Below are positions 1 to 10,859 of a stretch of 64,000 nucleotides of DNA, piece after piece. The DNA is from Lunularia cruciata. Taxonomy: Eukaryota; Streptophyta; Marchantiopsida; Lunulariales; Lunulariaceae. The stretch covers positions 41,793,001-41,857,000 of the forward strand of contig OX419755.1 in assembly GCA_948567375.1 (NCBI GenBank). Reading direction: 5' to 3'. The translations under genes and the position numbers were made by a program. Every line of letters begins with the position of its first letter. The first letter of the stretch is position 1. The notes under the pieces were generated by a model. The model worked only from the letters and a program-made list of their open reading frames with translations. It had not been told where the DNA came from and searched no databases.

Positions 1-48
1 TAATAGCTATCAGAGGTTCATCTTGAGTGAGAGACATGCAGGCTCACA
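1..48 (+). repeat. 3' end of the 5' LTR of element 1
   Basis: This stretch matches 7135-7182, the end of the 3' LTR, with few differences and finishes in CA. A primer-binding site follows four bases later, as expected for an LTR/internal junction. The rest of the LTR lies before the window. Confidence 0.8.
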
Positions 49-52
49 TTTT

Positions 53-70
53 TGGTTCCATTGCCGGGAC
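53..70 (+). other. primer-binding site, tRNA-Asp-like
   Basis: TGGTTCCATTGCCGGGAC shares about 13 of 18 positions with TGGCGCCGTTGCCGGGGA, the site used by many Athila/Tat elements (recalled consensus). Its place just inside the LTR end supports the call. The mismatches suggest decay. Confidence 0.65.
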
Positions 71-75
71 CTCTC

Positions 76-1336
76 TAGAAAGTAAGATAATGTTCCTAGT
101 ACAATTCTATATTAGACAGAATGAGGCTATGAGAGCTCACTTGGAGAGAACTTTAGGGGAGGAGAGGGCTGAATTTATGTAAGAGAATTTAGACCTATTT
201 TTATACCATGTTGTTCATTATGATGTCTTTGAGATGATTTTGTACATCTTGTACACTTGGGAGGATTTAGAGAGATTATGTGAGGTGGATTGCAGATTTT
301 GGGGATTAAGGTGATTTTGGTCAAAATCTCAAGTTTGGGATATGGACTTGAAACTTCTACACATGATAGTTTGGGTTATCCTTCAATTATCACATTTGAA
401 ATTATTATGAGAGCTACTATGCGCACTGAGCTAGAATTTTGGAAAGTTGATAGGGTAAACTACTCCCGCAACTACATGCTCTTTGGAAAATTTACAGAGT
501 CTGCAATTTCTTCAGTTTTTAGTGGATTGTAATGAAAATTTCCAAGAAAATTCAGTGCATTGTATCCTACTTGCAGACACAAAAATAAGATAGAGATAAT
601 TCTTGAGCAAAGAGTTATAAGTTTTTAAAGTGAGGGGGTTGGTTTATAGACCAAATCTGAAATATGTGTGCTTAATAAAAAGATGCTTAGGCCAAATGGC
701 TCAATTAAAAGATCTGAAATTTTTCAGGGGAGGACAAGCTAGAGTTGTTATCAAGTGTGAAAAATTTCATAGGATTGTGATATACCAATTGTGAGATTTG
801 CTTGACATTGTGAGGAAGGGTCAATTTTTCAGAGTTTAGATTTCATGCATGAGGAGTGTGAGAGCAACAAAAAGACATGTTTGAGTGTTTAGACTCATCT
901 TGGGAACACGGAGTGTCACCAAGAGTAGAAATTGAGACAGTGCAAGGTTCCCAAAGTGTTTGAGGTGATTATAGGGGTGAATGTGAGGAGAAAAGAGTTT
1001 AGAATAGAATTTGAAGAGAGTGTTGAGAGGATCCAAAAACCTACACCACTTGGAGGAAAGAGTGAGTCTAAGTGCTTTTTATGTGGAGAGAAGGGACATA
1101 AGGTAAGTTCATGTCCATTGACGTTTGAGAGCAAGAGATTGAGAGAAAGGAGAGGCTTACTTGATTTGGATCTTCTTCACTAATATTTGGAGGGAGAAGA
1201 TCTAAGACCAAGGAGTTGTGTGAGGTTTGTGGAGTGGAAGGACTTCCAAAAGGACATGGACATGTAGTGGAGTAAAAGCACTTTTGGAGACTTTGGTGAA
1301 GGATCTTGGAGAGAGTCTTAGTACAAATACAGAAAT
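76..1336 (+). pseudogene. extra reading frame between primer site and gag, with zinc-knuckle motif
   Basis: About 1.26 kb separates the primer site from gag. It reads as degraded coding sequence in more than one frame, for example 290-532 and 932-1183. The 932 frame holds a perfect CCHC knuckle, CFLCGEKGHKVSSC, at 1073-1114. About 130 bases further, another frame shows a second Cys/His cluster, CEVCGVEGLPKGHGH. Gag proper, with its own decayed knuckle, lies downstream, so this is not simply the gag zinc finger. Ogre/Tat elements are known to carry an additional ORF before gag; this one may be equivalent, but I see no recognisable domain beyond the knuckles. The intact protein boundaries are unknown. 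Confidence 0.5.
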
Positions 1337-1545
1337 ACTACCACCTTCATCAACTAGTTCTCAAGATTAGTGATGGAGATAATCTTTCAACTTATGGATA
1401 AACTATCCATGATAGTTCAATTAATATGCACTCTAGGATTTGATGTTGTTATAGAAATTTTGGAAAAACCTGAACCTTTTATGTTCCTAGAGTGGATTAT
1501 TATCAAATGGTGTTAGTCATGTATATACTCTATTAGTTATAGAGT

Positions 1546-1600
1546 GAGAGAAAAGAAAAGAGAAAAAGAAAAAAGTTGAGAGAAAAGAAAAATAGTGAGG
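1546..1600 (+). repeat. purine-rich simple tract before gag
   Basis: An almost pure A/G run made of agaaaag-type units precedes the gag reading frame. It is low-complexity leader sequence; no further role is visible. Confidence 0.6.
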
Positions 1601-1619
1601 AGTTAAGATAGGGAAACTT

Positions 1620-2740
1620 CCGGTTTTATTTGGCAAGGATGGAGAAGATATGGAAGCCTTTGTGAAGGAATTCAAGAGAGCTTGCATAGGAAACAATGAG
1701 AGGAGGAAGAATGAGTGGGCTTCATTATTACCAAATTTCTTTGAGGATACATCACTTACATGGTATGAGTCAGAATACCAAAAAAGAGAGAGGAGAGATG
1801 GGGAAGAAGAGTTTTGGGAGAGTTTGACTTTAGCACTCATTGAGAAATTTCTTTCCAGATGAGAGTTATGAGAGATTGATGAGTGATGTTACCTTTCTCA
1901 AACAAGGAGATGGAGAGAAAGTGAAAATATATGTGGAAAGAGTAGAAAAGTTAGAGTCCAGATTTTGCATAATGTTGAGGAAGAGTGGGGATGATGTGGA
2001 GACTACTATGATTGGCATAGGGGCCATGCTCACCAAGAATTTTGTGGGAGAATTGAGACCAACAATTAGAAGCAAGGTGAGATATGAGAAACCTTCTTCC
2101 AAGGTTGAAGCTATCAAGATTGCAATTTGTATAAGGAGAGTTTGGAAGGAGATGAGAGTGATTTGGTGGTGAAGGAGGTTGTGCATCCTCCTCAAGGTTA
2201 CAAGTATGGTGGAACTTCTAATAATTTGGTGGCAAGGGTTGCACTACAAGTAGTACTTGCTCCAGTTCTTGCACCTCCACCAAAGGACCACTTCAAACCA
2301 TCATAGAACAACTTGCAAATCTCAAGATCAATATGGTGCAACTATGGGAGAAGAGAGAGGTGGATCTAAATTTGGGGAGAGTGCCTAGGAGTTATGGAAG
2401 TTATCCATATAGGGGAGGCCAACCAACCAACAATTTTAATGAGAGAAATTTTTTTGGTTGTGGAAGAAGAGGAACATCCAAAGGAATTGCCCAAATTCCA
2501 CTTACCATGGAGGAAGGGGTTATGAAGGAGCCAATAGAGGGAAAGAAGGAGGTAGTGAAACCCAAGTGGCTCCTTATCTAAAAAAAGGTAAGGGGATAGC
2601 ATCTATAGATGTGGTTGAGAGCAAGTATGAGAAGGGAGCTCAAACTCCAAGAGTCTTAAGTTGGAGCTTGTGGCACAAGAGAAGAAGAGAGCTCGTTTTG
2701 CAAAGGATTACACTCTTCTCAAGGATTTACTCCTAGCCAA
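1620..2740 (+). pseudogene. gag: gag capsid/nucleocapsid of element 1, frameshifted
   Basis: Gag forms the particle that packages element RNA. The 1650-1862 frame (phrases LPNFFEDTSLTWYESE and ALIEKFLSR) and the overlapping 1840-2172 frame (FFPDESYERLMSDVTFLKQGDGEKV) together give the typical retrotransposon gag core: a W-Y block, a body, then a stretch of short helices. They lie in different frames, so at least one frameshift occurred near 1850. A decayed CCHC-like segment (FFGCGRRG..., and CPNSTYHGGRG in another frame) lies at 2450-2520, followed by further frame changes. There is no continuous product. The gag-core assignment is fairly secure; exact limits are not. Confidence 0.7.
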
Positions 2741-2911
2741 GATACTCCTATGCCTATTAGGAGCACTCATACAAGCACTTCAACACCATCAACAACAAAG
2801 AATCCAAGGAAGAAGTTGGGGATGGAGGACTTCTTGATCTCAAAGCAACAATGGAACTACAATGTCTTGGAGGATGTTGGTAGTCACAAGGCTTACATCA
2901 TAGTGGGCTAA

Positions 2912-3536
2912 TTGATTGCTTTGAATCCTACTTTGAGAAAGGAGCTTAGCGGTGGTTTGAGTTCTACAAGGAGTAAGAGGAAAAAGAAGGCAAAAGCTCT
3001 TGTATCAATAGGGAAGGTGGATGCCAAGCCAACACCATGGGAGGCTTGTGAATATGCCTCCAAGATTGATGTGAGAGTGAATGGTCACAACATCAAGGAT
3101 GCATTGGTTGATGGAGGATCAACAGTGAATGCCATGTCAAAAAGGTTGATGAAAAAGTTGGGTATGATACACTCAAGACTTCAATATTTGTGATGAGCAT
3201 GGCAAACAAACAACAAGTTTGACCAATAGGGGTGATGGACAAGGTGGTAGTTTCAATTATGGGAGTTCAAAATCTCAAAATCAAAATCTCATGTCTTTCC
3301 AAGTCTTGAAGGATTCAAGCTATGACTTACTTCTTGGGAGGCCATGGTTGAGAGCAGCATGCACAACTGATCAATGGCACAAAGAGTACTTGAGGATTGG
3401 GCCATCAAACCATAAAGTCACAGTTCCTATGAAAAACACTACCAACACTTCACATTCAGATACACCATCTTCTGATTATTGGGAATCAGATTCCGAAGAA
3501 GGAGCTTCAGGTGTGGACACAAGCATGGAGGAGTAG
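2912..3536 (+). pseudogene. aspartic protease of element 1, split by a frameshift
   Basis: The 2912-3193 frame carries the retroviral-type protease active-site loop DGGSTVN. Its catalytic Asp is residue 67 of that frame, about nt 3110. The second half lies in another frame (3219-3536) and has the family's late motif YDLLLGRPWLRAA. In intact elements this enzyme cuts the Gag-Pol polyprotein. The frame change around 3190-3220 separates the two halves. An acidic, Ser/Glu-rich linker leads to the reverse transcriptase. Confidence 0.75.
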
Positions 3537-3563
3537 ACTTCCACGGAGGAGGATGTATCTGAA

Positions 3564-6440
3564 TTGGATTCAGATGTGTTTCCCTTGTGTGCTATGGATT
3601 TTTCACCTAAGCCAGAGGTTTTGAAGGACCCAGATAAATCACCATTGACACTTGAGGAAGTAGAGAGAAGGTTAGCTGCCCTCGGGTATGGCCCAAATGT
3701 TACGAAGGAGGAGAAGGTGAGATTTGAGGAGATTTTCCGTAAGTTCATCCATGTATTTGCTTTCAATTACAAGGATTTGAAAGAGGTCACCTTGGAGGAG
3801 CACAAGATAGAGGTGGAGTCACATGCAAGACCAATCCGTCAAAAGCAACATTGCATTAGCACACCAATATCTTTGGTTGTGAAGGAGGAGATTGATAAGC
3901 TCAAGGAGGCCGGATTTATCTTTGAGGTGCAGAATTCAGGATTGGTGTTTCTAATTGTCATTGTGAACAAAAAGAATGGCAAGCATTGGGTATGTGTGGA
4001 TTATAAGAAGCTCAATGCTGTTACCAAGAAGGACTTCTACACATTTCCATTCATTGATGAGATCTTAGAGGAGGTTGCAGGTCATGAGAGGTATAGTTTT
4101 GGAGATGGTTATAGTGGATATTACCAAATCACGATTGCAATAGAGCTTCAACAACTCACTATATTCACCATACCTTGGGGGACTTATGTTTTCAAGGTCA
4201 TGCCTTTTGGGCTTTGTAATGCTCAAGCCACATTCCAACGGTTCATGAACAAGGTATTTGAACCTTTCATTGGGGAATTTGTTAGAGACTTCATTGATGA
4301 CTTTTGTGTCTATGGGAGCAAGGAAGAGAACTTTGAGCACCTAATCAAGGTCTTGCAATGTTTGGATGAGGCAAATGCATCACTCAACCCAAAGAAGTGC
4401 ATTTTTGGATGTGAAGAAGGTCTACTTTTGGAGCACATCATCTCCAAGGATGGAATAGCAGTTGATCCAAAGAAGGTGAGGAAAATTTCAGACCTTCCAT
4501 TCTCTTCAAGCTTGACAAAGTTATGCCAATTCTTGGGGATGGTTGGATACTATAGGAGGTTCATCTTCTCATTTTTCAACAAGGCTTATGCATTGATCAT
4601 CTACATGAAGAGGGGTGTAGATTGCATGGTGATTTTGGAGGACAAGGAGGCTCTCAAAGTTGTTGAGGAGCTCAAGCAATCCCTTATTGTAGCTCCAATT
4701 CTTGCTAAACCTGATTGGAGTAAGCCTTTCATCCTCTACACTGATGCTTCTAATGTAGCTATAGGATGCACTCTTAGTCAATTAGACCAAGATGGGCATG
4801 ATCATCCAATAACTTATGCTTATAGGCAGATGGTTTCAACAGAAAAGAACTAATCTGTCACGGAGAGAGAAGGGTTGGCAATGATCTTTGGTCTTGAGAA
4901 GTTTAGACGCTACTTGATTGGAGGGAAAGCCATCATTGTCACGGATCACAAGGCTTTGAAGTACATCTTCAACAAGCCTAATGCTGAAGGGAGACTAGCA
5001 AGGTGGATGATACTCTTGTCTGAGTATGACTACACCATTGCAGATAGGCCTGGAAAGAAACATGCAAATGCTGATTTGTTATCTAGAGCCTATGATCATG
5101 ATGGAGATGAGCTAGTGGATGATTCCTTCCCAGAGTTCATGATAATCTCAGTCACTCAAGAGGTTCCAATGGAGTACAAGGAGATTGTGGATTTTGTGAC
5201 AAGAGGTAACTATCTAAAAGGGATGCATTCTAGGGAGAGGAAGGCTCTTGTAGCAAGATCTAGACCTTACACAATGGCGGAGGATATTATTTTTCACCAA
5301 GGAGCAGATGGTCTACTTCAAAGAGCAATGGGTAAGGAAGAGTCTATTCTACTTTTAAAGGAGTTTCATGAAGGTTTAGTGTGTGAAGGACACTTTGCAA
5401 GAAAGGTGACTGCTTTCAAGATTCTAGATGTAGGTTACCATTGGAGAGGGATTTTCAAGGATTGTCTTGATTATTGAAAAACTTGTAATGTTTGTCAAGC
5501 TTTTACTAGAAAGTCTACATCCACTCCACCATTTAGATCGATTTCATTGCTAGGACCTTTTGAGAATTGGGGAATTGATTTTGTAGGTCCTCTCAATAGA
5601 ACCCAAAGGAACAATCGATATATTGTGGTATTTACTGATTATCTTACCAAGTGGGTTGAGGCTAGACTATTGAGGGACAAGAATGAAGATGAAGTTGGTA
5701 GATTTCTTTATGAACACATTATCACTAGGTTTGGATGCCCTTTGGAGTTGGTTTCTGATAGAGGAGTAGAGTTTACAAGAAGTATTACTATAGCCATGCT
5801 ACAACATTTCTCTATCACACATAGAGTAACTACATCCTATAAGCCAAATTCCAATGGATTAGCAGAGAGAACCAATTAGACCTTGTGCATGATGTTGTCC
5901 AAAGATGCAGAAATAGAGGGGGCTAAACTTCATTGAGACAAGAGGATTCATGCAATTTTGTGGGAGTATAGGACAACCATAAAGACTTCCACCGGGTATT
6001 CTCCATTTCAATTGGTATATGGTATTGAGTCTACCTTACCTATTCACTTTGATCTTCCTACCTTCCAAAGCATTCATAAGAGATTGAAGAAAGCACAAGG
6101 AGGTGACGTAGAGAAGTCAAGGAAGGAACAACTCATGGAGTTGGAAGAGGCAAGAGCAGTTGCTATGGTTTGTGTGGAGCAAGCCCAAAGGATACAAAAG
6201 GAGAGCTATGACAAGAGGCAAGGCAAGAAGAAAGTGGAGCCTTTCAAAGAAGGTGATTGGGTAATGTTGTTTGATTCTATTTGATTCAAGAAAGTGCAAA
6301 AGAAGTTTTTGCCTAAGTACTTTGGACCTTTCATAGTAGAGAAGGTGTGGAGCAATTACACCTATGATCTCAAGGAGTTGGGAGGAAGACACTTTGATAG
6401 GATTAACCATGATAAGTTGAAGATGTATCATAAAAGGTAG
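3564..6440 (+). pseudogene. pol: pol of element 1: reverse transcriptase, RNase H, integrase
   Basis: A single frame of about 959 codons is broken only by stops at 4851, 5475, 5877, 5934 and 6282. RT: DGYSGYYQI (first Asp, residue 181) and FIDD (residues 243-246; the usual form is YxDD). RNase H: YTDAS at residue 394, then the block from 4875 with TDHKALKYI and the ADLLSR end. Integrase: an HHCC zinc finger (HEG...GHF, then CNVCQ) interrupted by the 5475 stop. The catalytic triad is kept, as GIDFVGP, SDRGVEF and GLAER, with spacing D-x59-D-x35-E in the 5547-5879 part. The C-terminal part has the usual KYFGPF motif (about 6316) and no chromodomain. Several stops are of the kind produced by C-to-T change. 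Confidence 0.9.
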
Positions 6441-6480
6441 AGAGACCTTCACTTGGAGGACAAAGTGAAAACTTAGTCCA

Positions 6481-7182
6481 TGGGTAAATGTAACACTCAT
6501 TTGTGCATGTGTGTGGTATTGTGATATTTAGCTTGGTATTACAAGTACTTGAGAGATATTATTTATATAGAGATAAAGGATGGTTCTACATTAGTCATGA
6601 TTAGCTAAAGTTAGTGATAGCTAAGATAGAGGGGACCTTACTTTAGAGGAAGTGGAAAAGATGAGCACCACTATTTTGGATTCTAGTGTGTTGTTGACTT
6701 GGTATTATTCTTAGGTGTTGAAGAAAGAAGAAAGAGTTGAGAACTCTTGGGCCTGCAAGCCTTTTTTTTTGGATTCTTCTATAGTCCAAGGATAGCCCAT
6801 GTGAAGGAATCCTTGACTTAGTGGTTGAATCAAGATAAGATTACATGCTTAGTGGAATATGCCCATGTGGATGGATATTCCTTTATAATTTTTGACTTTA
6901 CTTGAATTTTAGCCTAGTAACTTGAGTTACTCCAGTAATTAGTAACTTTGGTGTGTAAATATTTCACAAGTATATAAACAAGGAGTGAGGAGGTACTCAT
7001 CATCCTTTCATTTGTAACTTTCTCTCTTTCATTGAGTTCTCTAGTGATCAAAGTCTTGAGTCTTGGAGTGTTAGCCTTGGATGAGTATAATGGAGTTGGG
7101 GTTCCTTGCTTTCTTAGTCCATGGTGCGCTACCATAATAGCCATCAGAGGTTCATCTTGAGTGAGAGATAGGCCGGCTCACA
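6481..7182 (+). repeat. 3' LTR of element 1
   Basis: The start is placed at TGGGTAAATGTAAC by comparison with the related LTR at 16545; a start at 6489 (TGTAACAC) is also possible. The end is ggctcaca, matching 41-48. The two family members share the block tttggtattRcaagta and the late block ending aatagccatca. A weak purine-rich tract lies at 6454-6475. Confidence 0.75.
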
Positions 7183-7209
7183 GGCTCATGATAGTAAGCT
7201 TGCTAGCTA

Positions 7210-8050
7210 CAATTTATAGGCTACAATTTTATCACTAACTTGTTAGCTCCTCTCATACAATTGTTGGACCAATATCTCCCCATGCATAAGAAATTATATC
7301 TTGAAGTTTGTGATTACACCCCAATAGTACAAAGTCTGCATTGTTGGGTGGAGAACCAAAGGTTGATGATCAAATCATATGAGTATAAGATTTTTCATAT
7401 GCCAAAGGAAGAATGAGTGTAAGGAGGTCAAGGAATCGCATTAAAAGAAGAAGTTGAAGCACTAAAGATCAAATATCTTGAGAAGACAAAGACCACAATG
7501 GCAAAGGAGAAAAAGATTCAGGAGTTGGAAGAGACTCTATCTACATTACACATATCAACAACTCAAGAAAAGATAAAAGCAACCACAAAGATCTCTTTCT
7601 TGGAAGCAAAATTGGAAGAAACAACTTTAGAGCGTAGTCTTATGTAGGAAAGAAAGACCCAATATGAAGCATCTCTTTTGGCATACTAGACAATTGGAAG
7701 AACATCAGAAGGAGATCTTAGCATACTAAGAGGCAAAGATGCAATTGAAGGAGGACATAGGAAGGACTTCTAGAAAATTGTAGCAATTAAAGGAAGGATA
7801 AATGGTGATGGAGAAAACAATCAACAAGATAAAGGGTCAAGAAGAGATTAGCACATTGCAAAGGTAAGGTAAGGAAATCACTATGCAATTGATTATGAAC
7901 AATAAAATCAAGAGATTGCAGTAAAATACTATGCAATATGTCTATGATACCATGATGCATGTGTTATGGGAGTTTGTAAAGTTATTAGTAATAAAGACTA
8001 AAATCCATAAGGACAAAGCTTCATTGACAATTGGGCAAGGGAAAATTAGA
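7210..8050 (+). pseudogene. relic of a coiled-coil protein, unrecognised
   Basis: Starting only a few dozen bases past the 3' LTR of element 1, a frame reads as protein (LLDQYLPMHKKLYLEVCDY..., then KIKYLEKTKT and KKIQELEETLSTLH). It is interrupted by stops near 7415, 7420 and 7645. After a frame change the coil continues (QLEEHQKEILAY, KTINKIKGQEEISTLQ). Heptad-like Leu/Ile spacing and high Lys/Glu content indicate a long coiled coil. No domain is recognisable. Element 1 may have inserted into this sequence. It has the general style of the element C protein, but direct homology is not shown. Confidence 0.4.
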
Positions 8051-9639
8051 TAAATTAGCAATTGATTTATGTGTTAGATTAGAACAAAAAATTGTGGAAC
8101 TTAGGGAGAATTTTAGGTTTATATGCTTGAGGTTAGACATTAATTTGATGTAGTGGTAGAGAACTTGGAACCAAAAGAGTAAGTTGAACAAGGATTTGTA
8201 AGGTTTCTGGCTGTTACACATTGGAGTAAGTTAGAATTAATGGTAGTTGGTAGTCACTTGTGTACCCACCTTGGGTATTGGGCTTTTGGTAGTTTTGAAA
8301 GTTTTGTTAACTTCTATGTAACTCAACTATTTAAGCATGATACCTGAAGTGCTGAGTATGAAGTCCTCACAAGGGGATTAAGTGAAAGAGTTATACTCTT
8401 TGTTATTTCTCAATTCCTAGTGCAAAGTGATTGATATTTAGACTTTGATATTCATTTTCTTCCTTGTGTGTTTGATTCCTGGTTGAATTATTGACTAACA
8501 TTCCCAATGCCTTGACAGGATATTTATGTTTTTTAGTACTAACATATGCATGTACATGAATTTTTGGGTCACCACTTTGTAGTGAAATCAATTCAACCAA
8601 AGATAACACACTCCAAATAAGAAGGGTAGAACATGTATTTACAATGCCAACTAACAAAGTATTCAAGTGTTTGTGCCTTTTGAGTGAGCCAAAAGTAAAT
8701 CTTTAGAGTACCTTCAAGAGAGTTGACACCTTTGGATTAACGTCTCACTTCATGATTTCTTCTACATATCTTATGTGTGATAGTGATTTCTATTTATCCC
8801 TTTTTACATAAAATTGTCTTGGTAATTTTTCTCTCTTTTGGGTATGGTTTCTACCCAAGAGGATAAAGATATAATAATGATGCAATAATTATTGGTATTT
8901 CCTTTTTATCTGACCATTCCAACACATATCTTCATGGGAACAACCTGATATTGACCAAAATCTTGTAGTTGTGTGTTTGTTGAGTTGTTAATTCCTATTT
9001 CAGATTTGTTATTGTCAATCTGATTCAATATTTAAGATAAAAAATATTCACAATAAGGATGTGCCAATAGAAGTTTCAAGTGGAGTTTTTGAGGCTAATA
9101 CTCATAATGAAGATTTTCCAATAGGAATTATGAGTTGATGTTTTGAGTCTTTTTGTTCCTTGAAGAACAAGAGTGGGAGAAAACTTTGGTTGGATAGTTA
9201 TACATTTAGAATTATCAATATGGTTTTGAAGGCAATGCTTAAGAGGAAAACAAAGGCATTAAACCTTTGTTAGCATGTGATAATAGGAAGGAGATGCTTG
9301 TGCATCTCCCCGTGAATTCCTTCTTGTAGGAATTCATGTAAGAATTGATTAACTAAGAGATCCAAAGAGGCCATAACCAAAATAGGATACTCTTTGGGGC
9401 AATATGAAGTAGATTGAAGACAATTGGAGATAATTTTCTGAGAAAAATATGTGAGAGCACAAAGGTCATAACCTTGATTCTTAATAGCTAAAGATAAGAA
9501 AAGGTGGATTCCAAGCTAAAGGAGTCCTTCACTACATATCATCAAAGAAGAACAATTGATCAACTATACATTATAAAGGCTCAACAAGAAGTGAAAATAA
9601 AATAGTGACCCCAAAGGACAACCTATTTAACCACTAACT
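8051..9639 (+). other. no gene seen
   Basis: AT-rich sequence with many stops in all frames. Phrases in the first 500 bases could be tail or untranslated sequence of the preceding relic. I see no RNA gene, repeat or motif I can support. Confidence 0.5.
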
Positions 9640-10520
9640 CAAAAATCTTTTTCAAACGCCTATTTGCAAGAGAAGTAGTCAATTGGGTGATCATCTTCCA
9701 CAACCATATAAAGAAGATGTTTAAAAATTTAGAGGAGAAATGACCACATTTTTTGATGCAATTTTCCATTCATTCCACTTGGAGATGGATTTATTGACAA
9801 CAAAGAAGAAGTAATAATTTACTAATCATTCCATGCCAGAGAGCTACTTTGACAATCATCCCAAAGAAATTGCAATTATGAGGGTGATTTAGAAGCAAGA
9901 AATACAATTCATGGAACAAGAGAATCCAAAGATTGTTTAAATATTATAATGAATAAGAAGATAAAGGTAAGTCTACGCCTTAATTTCCTTCAATGAGAGC
10001 AAGCAAGAGGTTGAAAAGTAGGGGGAAAAATAGAAATTGAAAACATCTACTATTCCACAAAAAAATCCAATGGATCCAAAGCAAAAGAAGTAAATGCTAA
10101 ATCTAATGAGAAGAAAGAGACTCCTATGATCAAAGAGCTGATGACAAAGAAGTTGGTGTTGAGGAAGAAGATCTAGGATTGTTGGACTTATTTGTTAAGT
10201 AGGAATGCAATATGGACCAAAGATAAAGTGGTTCAAGTCAAGCAAGTGTGCTTTTGTCACCCAAGGAGCCATTGAAGACAATTCAAGAAGAACAAAGTGA
10301 ACAAATTATTTTTTTTGGTCAGGTCAACCTCTAGTGTTGTGAAGAAGTTGATCCTTCACATCATGGAGTTCCTAGAGTCATTGTATATGGAGTATGTGGA
10401 ACAATACTTGGATGTACTAGATTGCAAGGCAATGGTGCAAAGAAAAAAATTCTTCAAGAAAGAAATTGATTTGCTTCAAAAGACTCTTTGGATAGCAAGG
10501 AGGCAAAGGAGGACTTGATC
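9640..10520 (+). pseudogene. possible diverged relative of the element C protein
   Basis: The phrase RLFAREVVNWVIIFHNHIKK (about 9655) is laid out like the C1 phrase LFVGEPINWARCFHKRTRQ and the C2 phrase MFAGALVNWAKCFHHQMRK. A PHF... block follows, as PHY... does in both C copies. Next comes a basic stretch (SMRASKRLKSRGK) and a helical stretch at 10297-10518 (YVEQYLDVLDCKAMVQ, KKEIDLLQKTL) in the same order as in C1. Many stops and frame changes are present. The match was judged by eye over short blocks, so it is a candidate only. Confidence 0.35.
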
Positions 10521-10859
10521 AATAAATTCAAAGTCTTGTTGAATAAGAATCAAGGTAACTCAATATAGTTCAAGCACAAACAAAGTAGCTCTAAAATTTG
10601 TAGTTCAAAAGTGATAAACTTTGTTTGAAGAGTGTCATGATACAAAAGGCTTTGGACTTGCTCATTGGACAAGCTGAAGAAAAAGGTGGGACACCTAGAA
10701 GATGAATGCAAAGTTCAAAAACAGAACCATCAATTAGAAGAATTTCTTGAGTAGCAATAACACATGACCATGATTGCATAAGGTGCATTAAAAAATGAAG
10801 TAGACAATTCATAAAATCTTCATGACAAAGACAAGCAAGCAAGCAAGCATTAGGTTTTT

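Larger units (their letters stand above)
1..7182 (+). mobile_element. Ty3/gypsy retrotransposon 1 (Tat/Athila-like), 5' LTR cut by window edge
   Basis: Order on the plus strand: end of the 5' LTR, tRNA-Asp-like primer site, extra reading frame, gag, protease, reverse transcriptase, RNase H, integrase, 3' LTR. Protease before RT and integrase last is the Ty3/gypsy order. The primer site and the extra frame before gag resemble the Tat/Athila branch, and no chromodomain follows the integrase. The 1-48 end and the 7135-7182 end match closely (both carry the block starting taatagc.atcagaggttca and end ggctcaca), which identifies the LTR pair. Pol keeps one frame with five stops, and gag/protease have several frameshifts, so the copy is dead. 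The lineage is inferred from motifs and was not tested phylogenetically. Confidence 0.88.
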
